Shown piece after piece: positions 17,114 to 26,499 of a DNA stretch of 64,000 bases (the stretch's first letter is position 1; the number at the start of each line of letters is the position of its first letter). Below the pieces are notes generated by a model, which was given only the letters and a program-made list of their open reading frames with translations, was not told where the DNA came from and did no database searches. The stretch lies in assembly GCA_045605385.1 (NCBI GenBank), contig JAZUPW010000017.1, positions 144,924 to 208,923 of the forward strand, read 5' to 3'. This DNA is from SIG607 sp045605385. GTDB lineage: Bacteria; Bacillota; Clostridia; Oscillospirales; Acutalibacteraceae. Made by a program: the position numbers and the translations under genes.

Positions 17114-20100
17114 CTATGCTAATCCTGCTATCATTTTCTTTAATAAGGCAAGGTCAGAAGCGTTTGGAACACCCAAATTATCATCTACAACGATATTCTT
17201 AACTTCTTCATCATCTGCGCTTACAAAACCTGCAATTATCTTTTTAAGTAATGCAAGGTCGGCGGCATTTATAACGTTATCGCCGTTAATATCGCCTTTT
17301 TGGTAAGTAATATCTTCACCAACCGTTATATCGAAGGTAACTGTTTTATTGTCGTATGCAGAAGTTACCGTTACGGTTTTTGTACCTACAGTAGACATAT
17401 CTACGTTGCTTACGGTATATTGATCATTATAGAACACTCTGCTTTCTCCGTTAGCAAAAGTACCCGTAATAACCATACCGCCAAGATCAAGTTCTTCACA
17501 AACACTGTAGGTTAGTTTAACAGGTGCTTTTGTAAGCTTCATATCTCGCAAATATGGAGCATCATAGCTTTCAGCATCTATAATGTTCACCATAGTAGAA
17601 GCGTTAAAACCTAATGCAAAATCAGTATCAGATTCATCAGGATTCATAATCTCAAGCTTCATTGAAAGCGTTCCTGTTTTAGTGTAATAACGCATTGTGC
17701 GGAAGGTAAAGGTTTTTTCGGTTTCGCCGTCTTCAAACTCTATTACCAGTCCGTCAGTAGTATAGTAGCTTGTTTGAACCGCGCTACCGGGCAGGTCTTG
17801 AATAATAGCCTTAATCTTGCCTTTAGAGCCACCCTTTCTTACAACCTTTATCTGATAGTCCATATCCTCTTCCATGGTGTAGGTGCTGTTTTCAAATTCA
17901 AGATAACCCTTACCGCCGTTATTAAGGACAAACAATGCATCAATCTCAAGCTGTCCCGTAAGCACTTCAATAACCATCGTATGCTCACCGTCGGTTAAAT
18001 CCTTGGTTTCGAATATTTGCTGAATGTAAGCCTTAGCGCCACCCTGCTGATATACAAAATCTATAGTATTTACGTCTTTACCGTCAATTGTAATTCTCGT
18101 TCTGCCTTCTTTAAGAACTGTATTACCAATAAGCCAAGCTTTTGTACCGTTAAACTTAATGGTAATCTTATTACCTGCATTAGCTACCACATAGCTGTTG
18201 CTTATACAATCCTTATCGTTAACAACCTCGCAGCCTGTAGTGGTAAACGCCGCATCACTGTTATCAATTGTTTCAATGCCCACAGGAGCACCTGTACTCT
18301 TTTCAAAAGCACTGGTAGCCTTATGAACACCAACGTAACTTATTACAGGAGTTCCAACAGAATTATAAGCATTCTGACCAATTACGGTTATAATCAATTC
18401 AGTAGTTGTTACTGCATTTTCAAGTGCAACACGCTTTGCGCCTATTGTTGTGCCAGAAGTAAATTCTGACCATGTTCCTGACGCGTTTTTGTACATAACC
18501 TTAAATGATTCAACGCGCTGACCAAACTGAATTGCTTCTTCAAGAATAATAGTATCAAAGGTAACTTCCTTATTGAAATTAATATGTAAAGATGCCTCTT
18601 TCTCACCCTCTGCGGCAGTCCAATAGGTATTGTCATTGCCGTCAAATACGTTAGAAGGCTTAAACTTAACGTCATTGTTAAGTACGCTTGATGCGGTTAC
18701 TTCAACACCTTCACCTTCAAGCATGTTTCCTCTTTCAAAAGATTCCGTTACGTTATTGCCGAACTCAACAATTCTTTCTTTAATTGCAGGGTCAAGCGTA
18801 CCCGAAGTATTTAGCGGAACGTTAAGTAGAAGTACAGCATTATGTCCAACCGAATCAAGATAAATTTCCCTTAAGGTTTCAAGAGTTTTAGGTGTGTTTT
18901 TGCTCGGTCCCCAGAACCATCCCGAAGTAAGTACGGTATCGGCTTCGGGAACGATCCACTTATTGCCTTGTGCAAGGCCGGGTGCGGTTGTGGCACCCTT
19001 ATATGTAACGTTCTCACCTACGTATAAACTCGTAATAGAACCGTCTGCACCGTATGTAGCCGAAGCCTTAGACCAGTTAGTATCATTGGCAATACCTGAT
19101 TCGTTGTATATCCATCTTACACTTGAGTCTTTTCCGCAACCGAAAAGGAGAACGTCATCGCCTTCATATTCCTTCATAATGTTAATCCAGCGCTGACTAT
19201 CATATTCCTGTTCAACACCGCCCGGATTAGCACCGTCAAGCCAAATTTCACGGAATACGCCGTTATGTCCGTATTTAGGATTAGAGAGAAGCTCTATGAG
19301 CTGGTTAGCATACCAATCGTTATAATCAAGAACGTCATTTTCCTTGGTAGTAAAGTTGCCCTGTGCATCTCGGTAACCGTAATACTCAGTAGCTACGTCC
19401 CAAGGCTGTAAATAAAGGCCCATATCTAAATCGTACTTATTACAGGAAGCCGAAAGTTCTGCTAAGAAGTCACCGCCGTAAACAGTATTTGTAATCTTAT
19501 AATCGGTAGTTGCGGTATCCCACATTGCAAGGCCATCGTGATGTCTTGCAGTGTAAATAACCATATCAAAACCTGCTTCTTTAAGGGTTTTAACGTACCC
19601 ATCGGTATCACACTTTTCTGTAAGGTCAAAGCAACTGATATCGTTTTTAGAGAATGCTATTTCCTGATCGGTAAAGGTTTTCATGCCAAAATGCAAGAAA
19701 GCTGCCATTTCTTCTTTTTGATATTTGTACTGGTGCGGCGAAGGTGTAGGACCAAACGCTGCTACGTCTTGTGAACCGTTATCTTTCAAATCGGTATCGT
19801 TATAAAAATCTTTTACTTTCACTGTTACCGTATACTTTCTGCTGATTTTTCCGTTAGGAGATGTTATTGTGTAAATAACAGGATTAGTAAAATCCTGTGC
19901 GCCCATCGGCGATACAGTAACACCTTTTTCGGTGGTAATTATAGGTTCAATACTTGTAAGAGTTGTACCCGGAACAACTTCTAATTTAATTTCAGAAGTT
20001 TCTTCATTTATATTGCCTAAACTATCGGAAGAAAAAGTAAGGATATTTGCATTTATGCCTTTGTTGTAAACCTCTATTTCTCTTATACAAGGCAAGTAAG

Positions 20101-22798
20101 AAGCAGGCATACCGTCAACTAAAGATTTCATTGTAAGTCGCAATTTCTTAGCTGTTATAGGTTCTTCTTTTTCAATTGCCAATTTTTCCCCAATACCAAC
20201 ACCCTCATAAAGAGTATTCCACGTGTTACCGTCAGGGCTGTATTCTACAACAATTTCATCGGCACGGTAGTCTTTATTGCCGTCTAACCATTCGTAAATG
20301 TTAACGGTATCAAAGTTAATAGGCGCATCCCATTCAAGCTGAACCCACACGGGAAGTGTTGCGTTGTCAAGTGGAACGTAACGGCTTTTATCCCCCGTTT
20401 TAATACCGTCGGCAATATTTGCTACAGGGAAATCGCTACGGTTAGAACTTGCGCTTAAAGTTGCCGACATTGAATAATTTCGGCTTTGTGCAGAAGTGTT
20501 GTTATCGTATATTTCAATTTCTTTTAAAGACACGTTTTTATCTTCAAATTTAACGCGTACCGATTTTGCCCATACACTGCGGCTGAAACTTGCTTCAAAA
20601 CAAGCGCCTATTTTGTTGCCTTCGTATACCTTTTCAAAATTTTCGCCGTCTTTTGAAACTTCAATGGTGTACTTACCAACGTTGTAAGAATTATTGCTGT
20701 ATTCAAACATTCTTACGCTGTCAAATTTTGTTATTTCTTTCCAATCAAGTTGAACGTAAGGTGTGCTGTCGTTGAAATCTGAAGTCCAGACACTTGTATC
20801 GGTGTTTTTATTATCATTAAGCAATGCAGCATTTTCTTCTGAACTCGAAGCAGTAGCCGTAGCTTTTAAAGCCTTATTTGCAACGCTGTCACCTATTTCT
20901 ATAATCTCAACCGATTCAATACTGTAACTAAAGGGATGAACAACACCATCAGCATCGGTATAAGTACTTGCGCTAAAGAAGAGTGTAAGATAATTATGGT
21001 TTATTTGAATATCCTGAACACCGTCTTTATTACTGTCAACAGCGCCCGAAAGATTATTCTTAGGAACAAGAGGTATATTATAGTTAATGCGGTCGTTGTC
21101 TTCGTCGTAAACTGCAACGGGTTCTTCTTCAACACACTGAATATTTGCAGGAACCGAATAATAGGTTGTATAAGTTGCGGCTCTTGCCGAACCTATAAAA
21201 GAGCCGTGAACGCCCGAAGAATAAGTACCGCCGTTATTGGGAGTAAATCCCGATTGGGTTATGTTGCGGTTGGGCTGTGTTGCATAAGTTTCGGTTGCAT
21301 ATTTTATGTTCTTAAGCGATGAAGCGCCTCGGCTACCGTAAAGTGACATATTTGCTGCAGCATTATCCCAGTCGTTATCGTACCATTTATTTGTACGCTT
21401 GGTGTTACCGCCAAGCGAAATATAAAGGTTTGAATAGTTTGTATCTACCTCGCTGTAAGATTTAAGTATAACCTTATACTGCTTACCGGGTAAAACTTCA
21501 AACGGTTTTCCGTTTTTATCCAAAAGGGTTAAATAAATACTCTCGCTTGTTTGCACATTCAAAACGTCAACGCCGTTTTTACCGTTTGCATCGTACATTG
21601 TTTTATAAGAAATGTTCGCATTTCCTTTACCATCGGTATAAGACCAGAATGGGAAATAATCCTGACCTTTGTATATAACGCTGTTGTTAAGAACGGAATT
21701 ATAGTTATAACGGTCACCGTCTTCGCCAAAAGTAAATTTATAGGAATCGCCTAAAGAACTGTAAAGACCGTCAATAGTGTCGGCATCAAGAATCTCGCCC
21801 GGCACTGTATTGCCGAGTTCGGTGATTTCAAGTGATTCAAGATTGTAACTAAAGGGATGAACAACACCGTCAGCATCGGTAAATGTGCTACCTGAAACAA
21901 ACAAGGTAAGGAAGTTATGGTTTACCTGAATGTCCTGTTTACCATCTTTATTGTCATCCATAGGTGCAGTAAGATCTTTTCTTGTTACAAGCGGAAGATT
22001 AAAAGTATAAAGATCTTTTTCAGTATCGTATACTGCAACGTCTTCATTTAAAACACACTGTGAATTTTCAGGTACCGCAAGGTATGCTGTTGAATTAACT
22101 CTATATGCAGCCGTGGTAGTTGTTCCGTAAACACCCTGAGCCCAGGCATTACCGCTGTTGCGTGTAAAACCGTTGGTAGTTATGTTACGGTTTGGTTGCG
22201 AACCTTTAGTGGTACTGTTGTAAGTTATACTGTCTACATTGGTCGCACCACGGCTGCCATAAAGAGTCATAGGAGTAGTTGTGTTATTATAATCGTCATC
22301 GTACCACCTATTTGTACGGACAGTATTGCCACCTAAAGATATATATAATTGTGAATAACTTGTTTCTACTTCACCGTAAGCCTTAATTGTAACTTTATAT
22401 TGCTTACCAGGTTCTGCTTCAAAAGGTGTGCCGTCTTTTGTTAAAGGTGTAAAATAAAAATTAGAAGGTCCTTTAATATTAAGAACGTCTACACCGTTTT
22501 CACCGTTTTCATCGTACATTGTTTTATACTGAAAAGCGGGAGTTTTTGCAGACTCATCAGTATAGGTCCATACGGGATAATACGTAAGACCTTTATATTC
22601 GTCAGTCTGATTAATTATTGCATTGTAATCAAACTGATCGCCGTCTTTCCCAAAGGTAAACTTGTAGGTTTCGCCAAGTGAAGAGACAAGCCCTCTGGTT
22701 TCATCGGCATCCTTAATTTCGGCAAAAACCGAAAAACAAGGAAGTAAGGCTGTTAACACAAGAATTACGCTTAAAATCAAACTTAAAGCCTTTTTCAT
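17114..22798 (-). CDS. Secreted multidomain GH29 alpha-L-fucosidase with C-terminal dockerin
   Basis: A 1894-residue exported protein. Domains in order (approximate residues): signal peptide 1-27; two copies of an unnamed beta-rich module at 37-326 and 340-636 (SSLGETYKFTFG/SSLGDSYKFTFG at their starts); two discoidin-like F5/8 type C domains 636-769 and 770-912; a cadherin-like beta domain 916-995; a GH29 catalytic barrel ~1010-1350; a third F5/8C domain ~1358-1495; a ligand-binding beta-sandwich ~1516-1624; a Calx-beta-like domain ~1625-1740; an Ig-like domain ~1746-1833; and a dockerin 1833-1894. The barrel has FLHFGMKTFTDQE, YTARHHDGLAMWD and EIWLDGANPGG, whose Asp near 1188 fits the GH29 nucleophile. 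The WLDG form resembles the alpha-1,3/4-specific subfamily. GGAGGA precedes the ATG. Confidence 0.9.
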   Translation of the reverse strand: MKKALSLILSVILVLTALLPCFSVFAEIKDADETRGLVSSLGETYKFTFGKDGDQFDYNAIINQTDEYKGLTYYPVWTYTDESAKTPAFQYKTMYDENGENGVDVLNIKGPSNFYFTPLTKDGTPFEAEPGKQYKVTIKAYGEVETSYSQLYISLGGNTVRTNRWYDDDYNNTTTPMTLYGSRGATNVDSITYNSTTKGSQPNRNITTNGFTRNSGNAWAQGVYGTTTTAAYRVNSTAYLAVPENSQCVLNEDVAVYDTEKDLYTFNLPLVTRKDLTAPMDDNKDGKQDIQVNHNFLTLFVSGSTFTDADGVVHPFSYNLESLEITELGNTVPGEILDADTIDGLYSSLGDSYKFTFGEDGDRYNYNSVLNNSVIYKGQDYFPFWSYTDGKGNANISYKTMYDANGKNGVDVLNVQTSESIYLTLLDKNGKPFEVLPGKQYKVILKSYSEVDTNYSNLYISLGGNTKRTNKWYDNDWDNAAANMSLYGSRGASSLKNIKYATETYATQPNRNITQSGFTPNNGGTYSSGVHGSFIGSARAATYTTYYSVPANIQCVEEEPVAVYDEDNDRINYNIPLVPKNNLSGAVDSNKDGVQDIQINHNYLTLFFSASTYTDADGVVHPFSYSIESVEIIEIGDSVANKALKATATASSSEENAALLNDNKNTDTSVWTSDFNDSTPYVQLDWKEITKFDSVRMFEYSNNSYNVGKYTIEVSKDGENFEKVYEGNKIGACFEASFSRSVWAKSVRVKFEDKNVSLKEIEIYDNNTSAQSRNYSMSATLSASSNRSDFPVANIADGIKTGDKSRYVPLDNATLPVWVQLEWDAPINFDTVNIYEWLDGNKDYRADEIVVEYSPDGNTWNTLYEGVGIGEKLAIEKEEPITAKKLRLTMKSLVDGMPASYLPCIREIEVYNKGINANILTFSSDSLGNINEETSEIKLEVVPGTTLTSIEPIITTEKGVTVSPMGAQDFTNPVIYTITSPNGKISRKYTVTVKVKDFYNDTDLKDNGSQDVAAFGPTPSPHQYKYQKEEMAAFLHFGMKTFTDQEIAFSKNDISCFDLTEKCDTDGYVKTLKEAGFDMVIYTARHHDGLAMWDTATTDYKITNTVYGGDFLAELSASCNKYDLDMGLYLQPWDVATEYYGYRDAQGNFTTKENDVLDYNDWYANQLIELLSNPKYGHNGVFREIWLDGANPGGVEQEYDSQRWINIMKEYEGDDVLLFGCGKDSSVRWIYNESGIANDTNWSKASATYGADGSITSLYVGENVTYKGATTAPGLAQGNKWIVPEADTVLTSGWFWGPSKNTPKTLETLREIYLDSVGHNAVLLLNVPLNTSGTLDPAIKERIVEFGNNVTESFERGNMLEGEGVEVTASSVLNNDVKFKPSNVFDGNDNTYWTAAEGEKEASLHINFNKEVTFDTIILEEAIQFGQRVESFKVMYKNASGTWSEFTSGTTIGAKRVALENAVTTTELIITVIGQNAYNSVGTPVISYVGVHKATSAFEKSTGAPVGIETIDNSDAAFTTTGCEVVNDKDCISNSYVVANAGNKITIKFNGTKAWLIGNTVLKEGRTRITIDGKDVNTIDFVYQQGGAKAYIQQIFETKDLTDGEHTMVIEVLTGQLEIDALFVLNNGGKGYLEFENSTYTMEEDMDYQIKVVRKGGSKGKIKAIIQDLPGSAVQTSYYTTDGLVIEFEDGETEKTFTFRTMRYYTKTGTLSMKLEIMNPDESDTDFALGFNASTMVNIIDAESYDAPYLRDMKLTKAPVKLTYSVCEELDLGGMVITGTFANGESRVFYNDQYTVSNVDMSTVGTKTVTVTSAYDNKTVTFDITVGEDITYQKGDINGDNVINAADLALLKKIIAGFVSADDEEVKNIVVDDNLGVPNASDLALLKKMIAGLA

Positions 22799-22820
22799 AA
22801 ATATTCCTCCAAACTAATTC

Positions 22821-22849
22821 TTGACTTTAATTAAAGTTTATCATATAAT
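22821..22849 (+). promoter_or_regulatory. Sigma-A promoter of the AraC-family regulator gene, with palindrome
   Basis: TTGACT (22821-22826), a 17-bp spacer and a consensus TATAAT (22844-22849), reading toward the AraC gene with a leader of about 110 nt. A perfect 14-bp palindrome, ACTTTAATTAAAGT (22824-22837), overlaps the -35 box and spacer. It also lies just upstream of the fucosidase start, so it could be a shared operator. Confidence 0.82.
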
Positions 22850-22922
22850 TCAAGCAAACGGAATGCATAAACAAACACAAATTATGGACTTTTTAAACAA
22901 ATTTGGATTTTTTGTCAGTTTA

Positions 22923-22952
22923 ATTATGCATTTTTTAGCAACTACAAGTCAA
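22923..22952 (-). promoter_or_regulatory. Possible promoter for the fucosidase gene
   Basis: On the minus strand, TTGACT (22952-22947), an 18-bp spacer and CATAAT (22928-22923). This would give a leader of about 115 nt before the ATG at 22798. The match is imperfect and it overlaps the 5' leader of the divergent AraC gene. Confidence 0.4.
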
Positions 22953-22965
22953 AAGGAGGAAAAAG

Positions 22966-23784
22966 ATGGCAGAAAATATTACCTATTGTATCTATAATAA
23001 AGATGCTTATGATATTTCCAATTTTGATTTAAATATACTTGTTTATTCCTATGCCAATTTAAAGAATGATTGGGTAGCAGATCCCAAAATGGTTCTTCCG
23101 TATTCAAAATGCTATTGTATATTAGACGGTGAAGCCGAGCTTATCACAGAGAGCCAAATAATAAAAATGACTGCCGGTAATATTTATATAGTGCCTTCGG
23201 GCTTCCCCTGCGGTTATTCTTGCGACAATAAGGCTTCAAAATTATTTTTTCATTTCAAATTAGCGCATACCCTAAGCCACGATGTTTTTTCTGCCGTGAA
23301 CCAAATTATTATTTTAGAAAATAAGCAGGATTTTATAAATCAATTGCACTCTGTTTTTAAAGAAGAAAGTTTCACAAGAGGTTACGAAATTAAAAATCAC
23401 CTTTATCAAATATGCATTGAAGCAACAAAAAAATATAATATTAACGAACATTCTTTTCCTAAATACTCAGGTATAACAAAAAAAGCTTTAAGAATTATCA
23501 GTGATCACCTGAATATGAATTACAAATGCGAACAGTTAGCCGAAGAACTCAACTATTCTCCACGGGCGCTTGAAAGGCTGTTCAAGAAAGAACTTGGCAG
23601 AACGGTAAATCAGCACATTAAGTCTGAAATACTTCAACATGCCGCAAGTGATTTACTTTTAACTAACCTTTTAATAAATGAAATAAGCCAGAAATATGGC
23701 TTTTCAGACCAATTCTATTTTTCAAGAGTGTTCAAAGAACAATTTAACATTTCTCCCGAAAAATACCGCAAACCCATAACGTAA
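22966..23784 (+). CDS. AraC-family transcriptional regulator
   Basis: A 272-residue regulator. Residues ~1-150 are a cupin-like ligand-binding domain (SKCYCILDGEAELI, MTAGNIYIVPSGFPCGY). Residues ~170-270 contain two helix-turn-helix motifs ending in EISQKYGFSDQFYFSRVFKE and PEKYRK, the classic AraC signature. It is divergent from the fucosidase gene, and the 167-bp gap holds its own strong promoter. By position it most likely controls the fucosidase and its neighbour in response to a sugar. A GGAGGA site precedes the ATG. The effector is unknown. Confidence 0.9.
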   Translation: MAENITYCIYNKDAYDISNFDLNILVYSYANLKNDWVADPKMVLPYSKCYCILDGEAELITESQIIKMTAGNIYIVPSGFPCGYSCDNKASKLFFHFKLAHTLSHDVFSAVNQIIILENKQDFINQLHSVFKEESFTRGYEIKNHLYQICIEATKKYNINEHSFPKYSGITKKALRIISDHLNMNYKCEQLAEELNYSPRALERLFKKELGRTVNQHIKSEILQHAASDLLLTNLLINEISQKYGFSDQFYFSRVFKEQFNISPEKYRKPIT

Positions 23785-23790
23785 AAAAAA

Positions 23791-23814
23791 GCAAGAGAAA
23801 CTTGATTCTCTTGC
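23791..23814. terminator. Bidirectional terminator between araC-type and transketolase genes
   Basis: GCAAGAGAA pairs with TTCTCTTGC around a 6-nt loop. It is flanked by eight A residues on the left and six or more T residues on the right, so it works in both directions for the two convergent genes. Its left arm matches that of the 14255 terminator. Confidence 0.9.
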
Positions 23815-23842
23815 TTTTTTGTTTATCAACTTATATTAAATT

Positions 23843-24790
23843 TTACTTCTTTAATTTCAAGGCAGCCTTTGCTTTTTCGGCAATATCCTTGCCGCGGAGA
23901 CCGAATTCATCGAGCAACTGATTGGCAGGACCGGAAGTACCGAACTGATCGTAAACGCCGAGTTTTACAACGGGAACGGGATAGTTTTCGCTTAAGTATT
24001 CACTTACAGCGCTGCCAAGACCACCTATAACAGAATGTTCTTCGGCTGTAACTATTGCGCCTGTTTCTTTTGCAGCTTTAAGAACAATTTCGGTATCAAG
24101 AGGCTTAATGGTAGCCATATTGATAATACGGGCATTAATTCCTTCTGCTTTTAAAATATCGTAAGCAATTAGCGCTTCTGCAACCATAAGACCTGTTGCA
24201 ATAATTGTTACGTCTGTGCCCTCTTTAAGTTCTACGCCCTTGCCTATTTCAAAGGTGTAATCTTCATCAAATACAACCGGAACAGCAAGGCGGCCGAAAC
24301 GCATATAAACAGGGCCATCGTGATTATAAGCAGCCTCAACTGCTTTTCTTGCTTCAACGTCATCTGCAGGGTTAATAATAGTCATACCGGGAATGGTACG
24401 CATAACGGCAATATCTTCACAGCACTGATGTGTTGCGCCGTCTTCACCAACCGAAATACCTGCGTGTGTTGCGCCGATAACAACGTTAAGGTGAGGATAA
24501 CCAATTGCATTTCTTACCTGTTCAAATGCTCTGCCGGCCGCAAACATTGCAAAAGAAGAACAGAATACTTTTTTGCCTGTTGCAGCAATACCTGCCGCAA
24601 TACTTACCATATTCTGTTCTGCAATACCGCAATCGTAAAAGCGTTCAGGAAATTCCTTTTTAAAGGTAACCGTTTTGGTTGCTTCTGCAAGGTCAGCATC
24701 CATTACAATAAAATCATCGTGTTCTTTAGCAAGCTTTAAAAGAGCGGCGCCATAGCCTTCTCGTGTTGCTTTTTTAATTACTTCTGCCAT
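23843..24790 (-). CDS. Transketolase, C-terminal subunit
   Basis: A 315-residue protein covering the pyrimidine-binding and C-terminal domains of transketolase: GIAEQNMVSIAAGIAATGKKV with the catalytic Glu, GATHAGISVGEDGATHQ, and GTDVTIIATGLMVAEAL. With the N-terminal subunit encoded just upstream it forms the split transketolase common in Clostridia, moving two-carbon units in the pentose phosphate pathway. ATG 24790 follows GGAAGAG. The GTG three codons earlier overlaps that site and is unlikely. It is the last gene of the operon and ends before a bidirectional terminator. Confidence 0.93.
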   Translation of the reverse strand: MAEVIKKATREGYGAALLKLAKEHDDFIVMDADLAEATKTVTFKKEFPERFYDCGIAEQNMVSIAAGIAATGKKVFCSSFAMFAAGRAFEQVRNAIGYPHLNVVIGATHAGISVGEDGATHQCCEDIAVMRTIPGMTIINPADDVEARKAVEAAYNHDGPVYMRFGRLAVPVVFDEDYTFEIGKGVELKEGTDVTIIATGLMVAEALIAYDILKAEGINARIINMATIKPLDTEIVLKAAKETGAIVTAEEHSVIGGLGSAVSEYLSENYPVPVVKLGVYDQFGTSGPANQLLDEFGLRGKDIAEKAKAALKLKK

Positions 24791-24807
24791 ATTTACCACT
24801 CTTCCTT

Positions 24808-25647
24808 TCAGTTCATAGCCGCAAGAGCGCTTTCAAGCTCTTTTATTGCAACTTCATATTCTTCATCGTTAGGTGCTTTGCCATGCCAACCGCAAACATT
24901 TTCCATATAAGAAACGCCTTTGCCTTTAATTGTATTGGCAATAATGCAAACAGGCTTGTCTTTAACGGTTTTTGCCTTATTCAAAGCATCTTCAATCTGG
25001 TCAAAATCGTGACCGTCAATAGTAATTACTTCCCAACCAAAAGCCTCGAACTTCTTATCAAGAGGACTCGGTGAATTAACTTCATCACAGGTACCGTCTA
25101 TCTGAAGATTGTTAAAGTCAACAAACGCTACAAGGTTATCAAGTTTTTTGTTACCTGCAAACATAGCAGCTTCCCAAACCTGTCCTTCTTCACATTCGCC
25201 ATCACCTAAAATACTATAAACGCGGAAGTTATCGCCAAAATGCTTTGCCGATAGCGCCATACCTACAGCAGCAGATATACCCTGACCTAAAGAACCCGAA
25301 GACATATCCACACCAGGAATGTTCTTCATATCGGGGTGTCCTTGCAGTCTTGCGCCGTAATGACGAAGGGTTACAAGTTCATCTACATCAAAAAAGCCTC
25401 TGTTTGCTAAAACAGAATAAAGCACAGGCGCCGCATGTCCTTTAGAAAGTACAAAACGGTCGCGGTCTGCCTTCTTAGGATCTTTTGGGTCAATATTCAT
25501 TTCCTTAAAGTACAGATATGTAAGAATATCTGCGCTTGAAAGCGAACCGCCGGGATGACCTGCCTTAGCGCTGTGAACCCCCTTAATAATTCCTATTCTG
25601 ACCTTTAACGCTATACGCTCAAGGTCTTTTTTTGTTGCAATATCCAT
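24808..25647 (-). CDS. Transketolase, N-terminal subunit
   Basis: A 279-residue thiamine-diphosphate-binding half of transketolase. Motifs: SAKAGHPGGSLSSADIL, RFVLSKGHAAPVLYS, DMSSGSLGQGISAAVGMALS, and the ThDP motif GDGECEEGQVWEAAMFAG...NN. The partner gene follows 17 nt downstream. The ATG touches the stop of the HAD gene and is preceded by AAAGGGTG. Together with the HAD phosphatase it forms a sugar-metabolism end to an operon otherwise devoted to division and repair. Confidence 0.94.
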   Translation of the reverse strand: MDIATKKDLERIALKVRIGIIKGVHSAKAGHPGGSLSSADILTYLYFKEMNIDPKDPKKADRDRFVLSKGHAAPVLYSVLANRGFFDVDELVTLRHYGARLQGHPDMKNIPGVDMSSGSLGQGISAAVGMALSAKHFGDNFRVYSILGDGECEEGQVWEAAMFAGNKKLDNLVAFVDFNNLQIDGTCDEVNSPSPLDKKFEAFGWEVITIDGHDFDQIEDALNKAKTVKDKPVCIIANTIKGKGVSYMENVCGWHGKAPNDEEYEVAIKELESALAAMN

Positions 25648-26499
25648 TTATTTGCACCCTTTCTTTCTGAGATTGTATAAATATTTTATAAAATCTGCAA
25701 CCGCAGCATCCTTACAACTTACAGCAATATAATCTGCATAGCATTTTACATCGTTTGGTGAATCCTTAACCGCCGCCGAAATATCGGCATATTTAAGCAT
25801 TTCAACATCGTTGTAGTAATCTCCGATAGCAAATAAATCTCCTTTATTTACCGAAAACATTTCCCTTACTTTAGCAAGACCTTCTGCTTTTGAAACGCTT
25901 TTGGGATGTATTTCTACGTAATTCCGCTTTATACCGTTTATAAAACAGCACGTATTAATAACTTTAGATTCGCTTAAACAGAAGTTTTCAATTAATTCTT
26001 CAAGAGGTTTCCTTTCAGTATTTTCATCGTTAAGGAAAACTATTGTTTTATTCCATTCTTTATCTTTAATATCTTCAAACTTTGCAAATTTTACGTCTAA
26101 TTCTTCATAAACAGCGTGGTCTGATGACTCACTTGAGGGATTTAAAACGTAAATTTCAAAGCCGCAATGTATTTCTATTGCCAACTGCGGAAATATTTCT
26201 GTTATTTGTTTTATTAAGTATTTATCGTCATTTGCAAGACAAGCGGCAAAAATTGTTTTTTCACTTTGGAAATCGTAAAGCATTCCGCCGTTACAAACAA
26301 GGCTCATAGGCAAATAACCAAGCGCCTTTTTCACAGGTTCCAATGCAGTAACGCTTCTGCCTGTACAAAGTAAAAATCTTCCGCCGTCATCACTAAAGCG
26401 TTTTATCCATTCAATATTGTCGGGGGCACAAAAGCCGCTGTCAAGCAACGTATCATCCACGTCACTTGCAAGTATACAACCGCTGAATACCTTACCCAT
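25648..26499 (-). CDS. Cof-type HAD-family hydrolase
   Basis: A 283-residue HAD phosphatase of the Cof/IIB type. Motif I is DVDDTLLDS, motif II is LLCTGRS, the Lys of motif III is near SVSKAEGLAKV, and motif IV is AIGDYYNDVEML. A C2-type cap lies between. Such enzymes act on sugar phosphates or flavin nucleotides; the substrate is not predictable. ATG 26499 has AGGAGA 9 nt upstream; a GTG two codons earlier is too close to it. The start overlaps the pseudouridine synthase stop by 8 nt. Confidence 0.88.
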   Translation of the reverse strand: MGKVFSGCILASDVDDTLLDSGFCAPDNIEWIKRFSDDGGRFLLCTGRSVTALEPVKKALGYLPMSLVCNGGMLYDFQSEKTIFAACLANDDKYLIKQITEIFPQLAIEIHCGFEIYVLNPSSESSDHAVYEELDVKFAKFEDIKDKEWNKTIVFLNDENTERKPLEELIENFCLSESKVINTCCFINGIKRNYVEIHPKSVSKAEGLAKVREMFSVNKGDLFAIGDYYNDVEMLKYADISAAVKDSPNDVKCYADYIAVSCKDAAVADFIKYLYNLRKKGCK

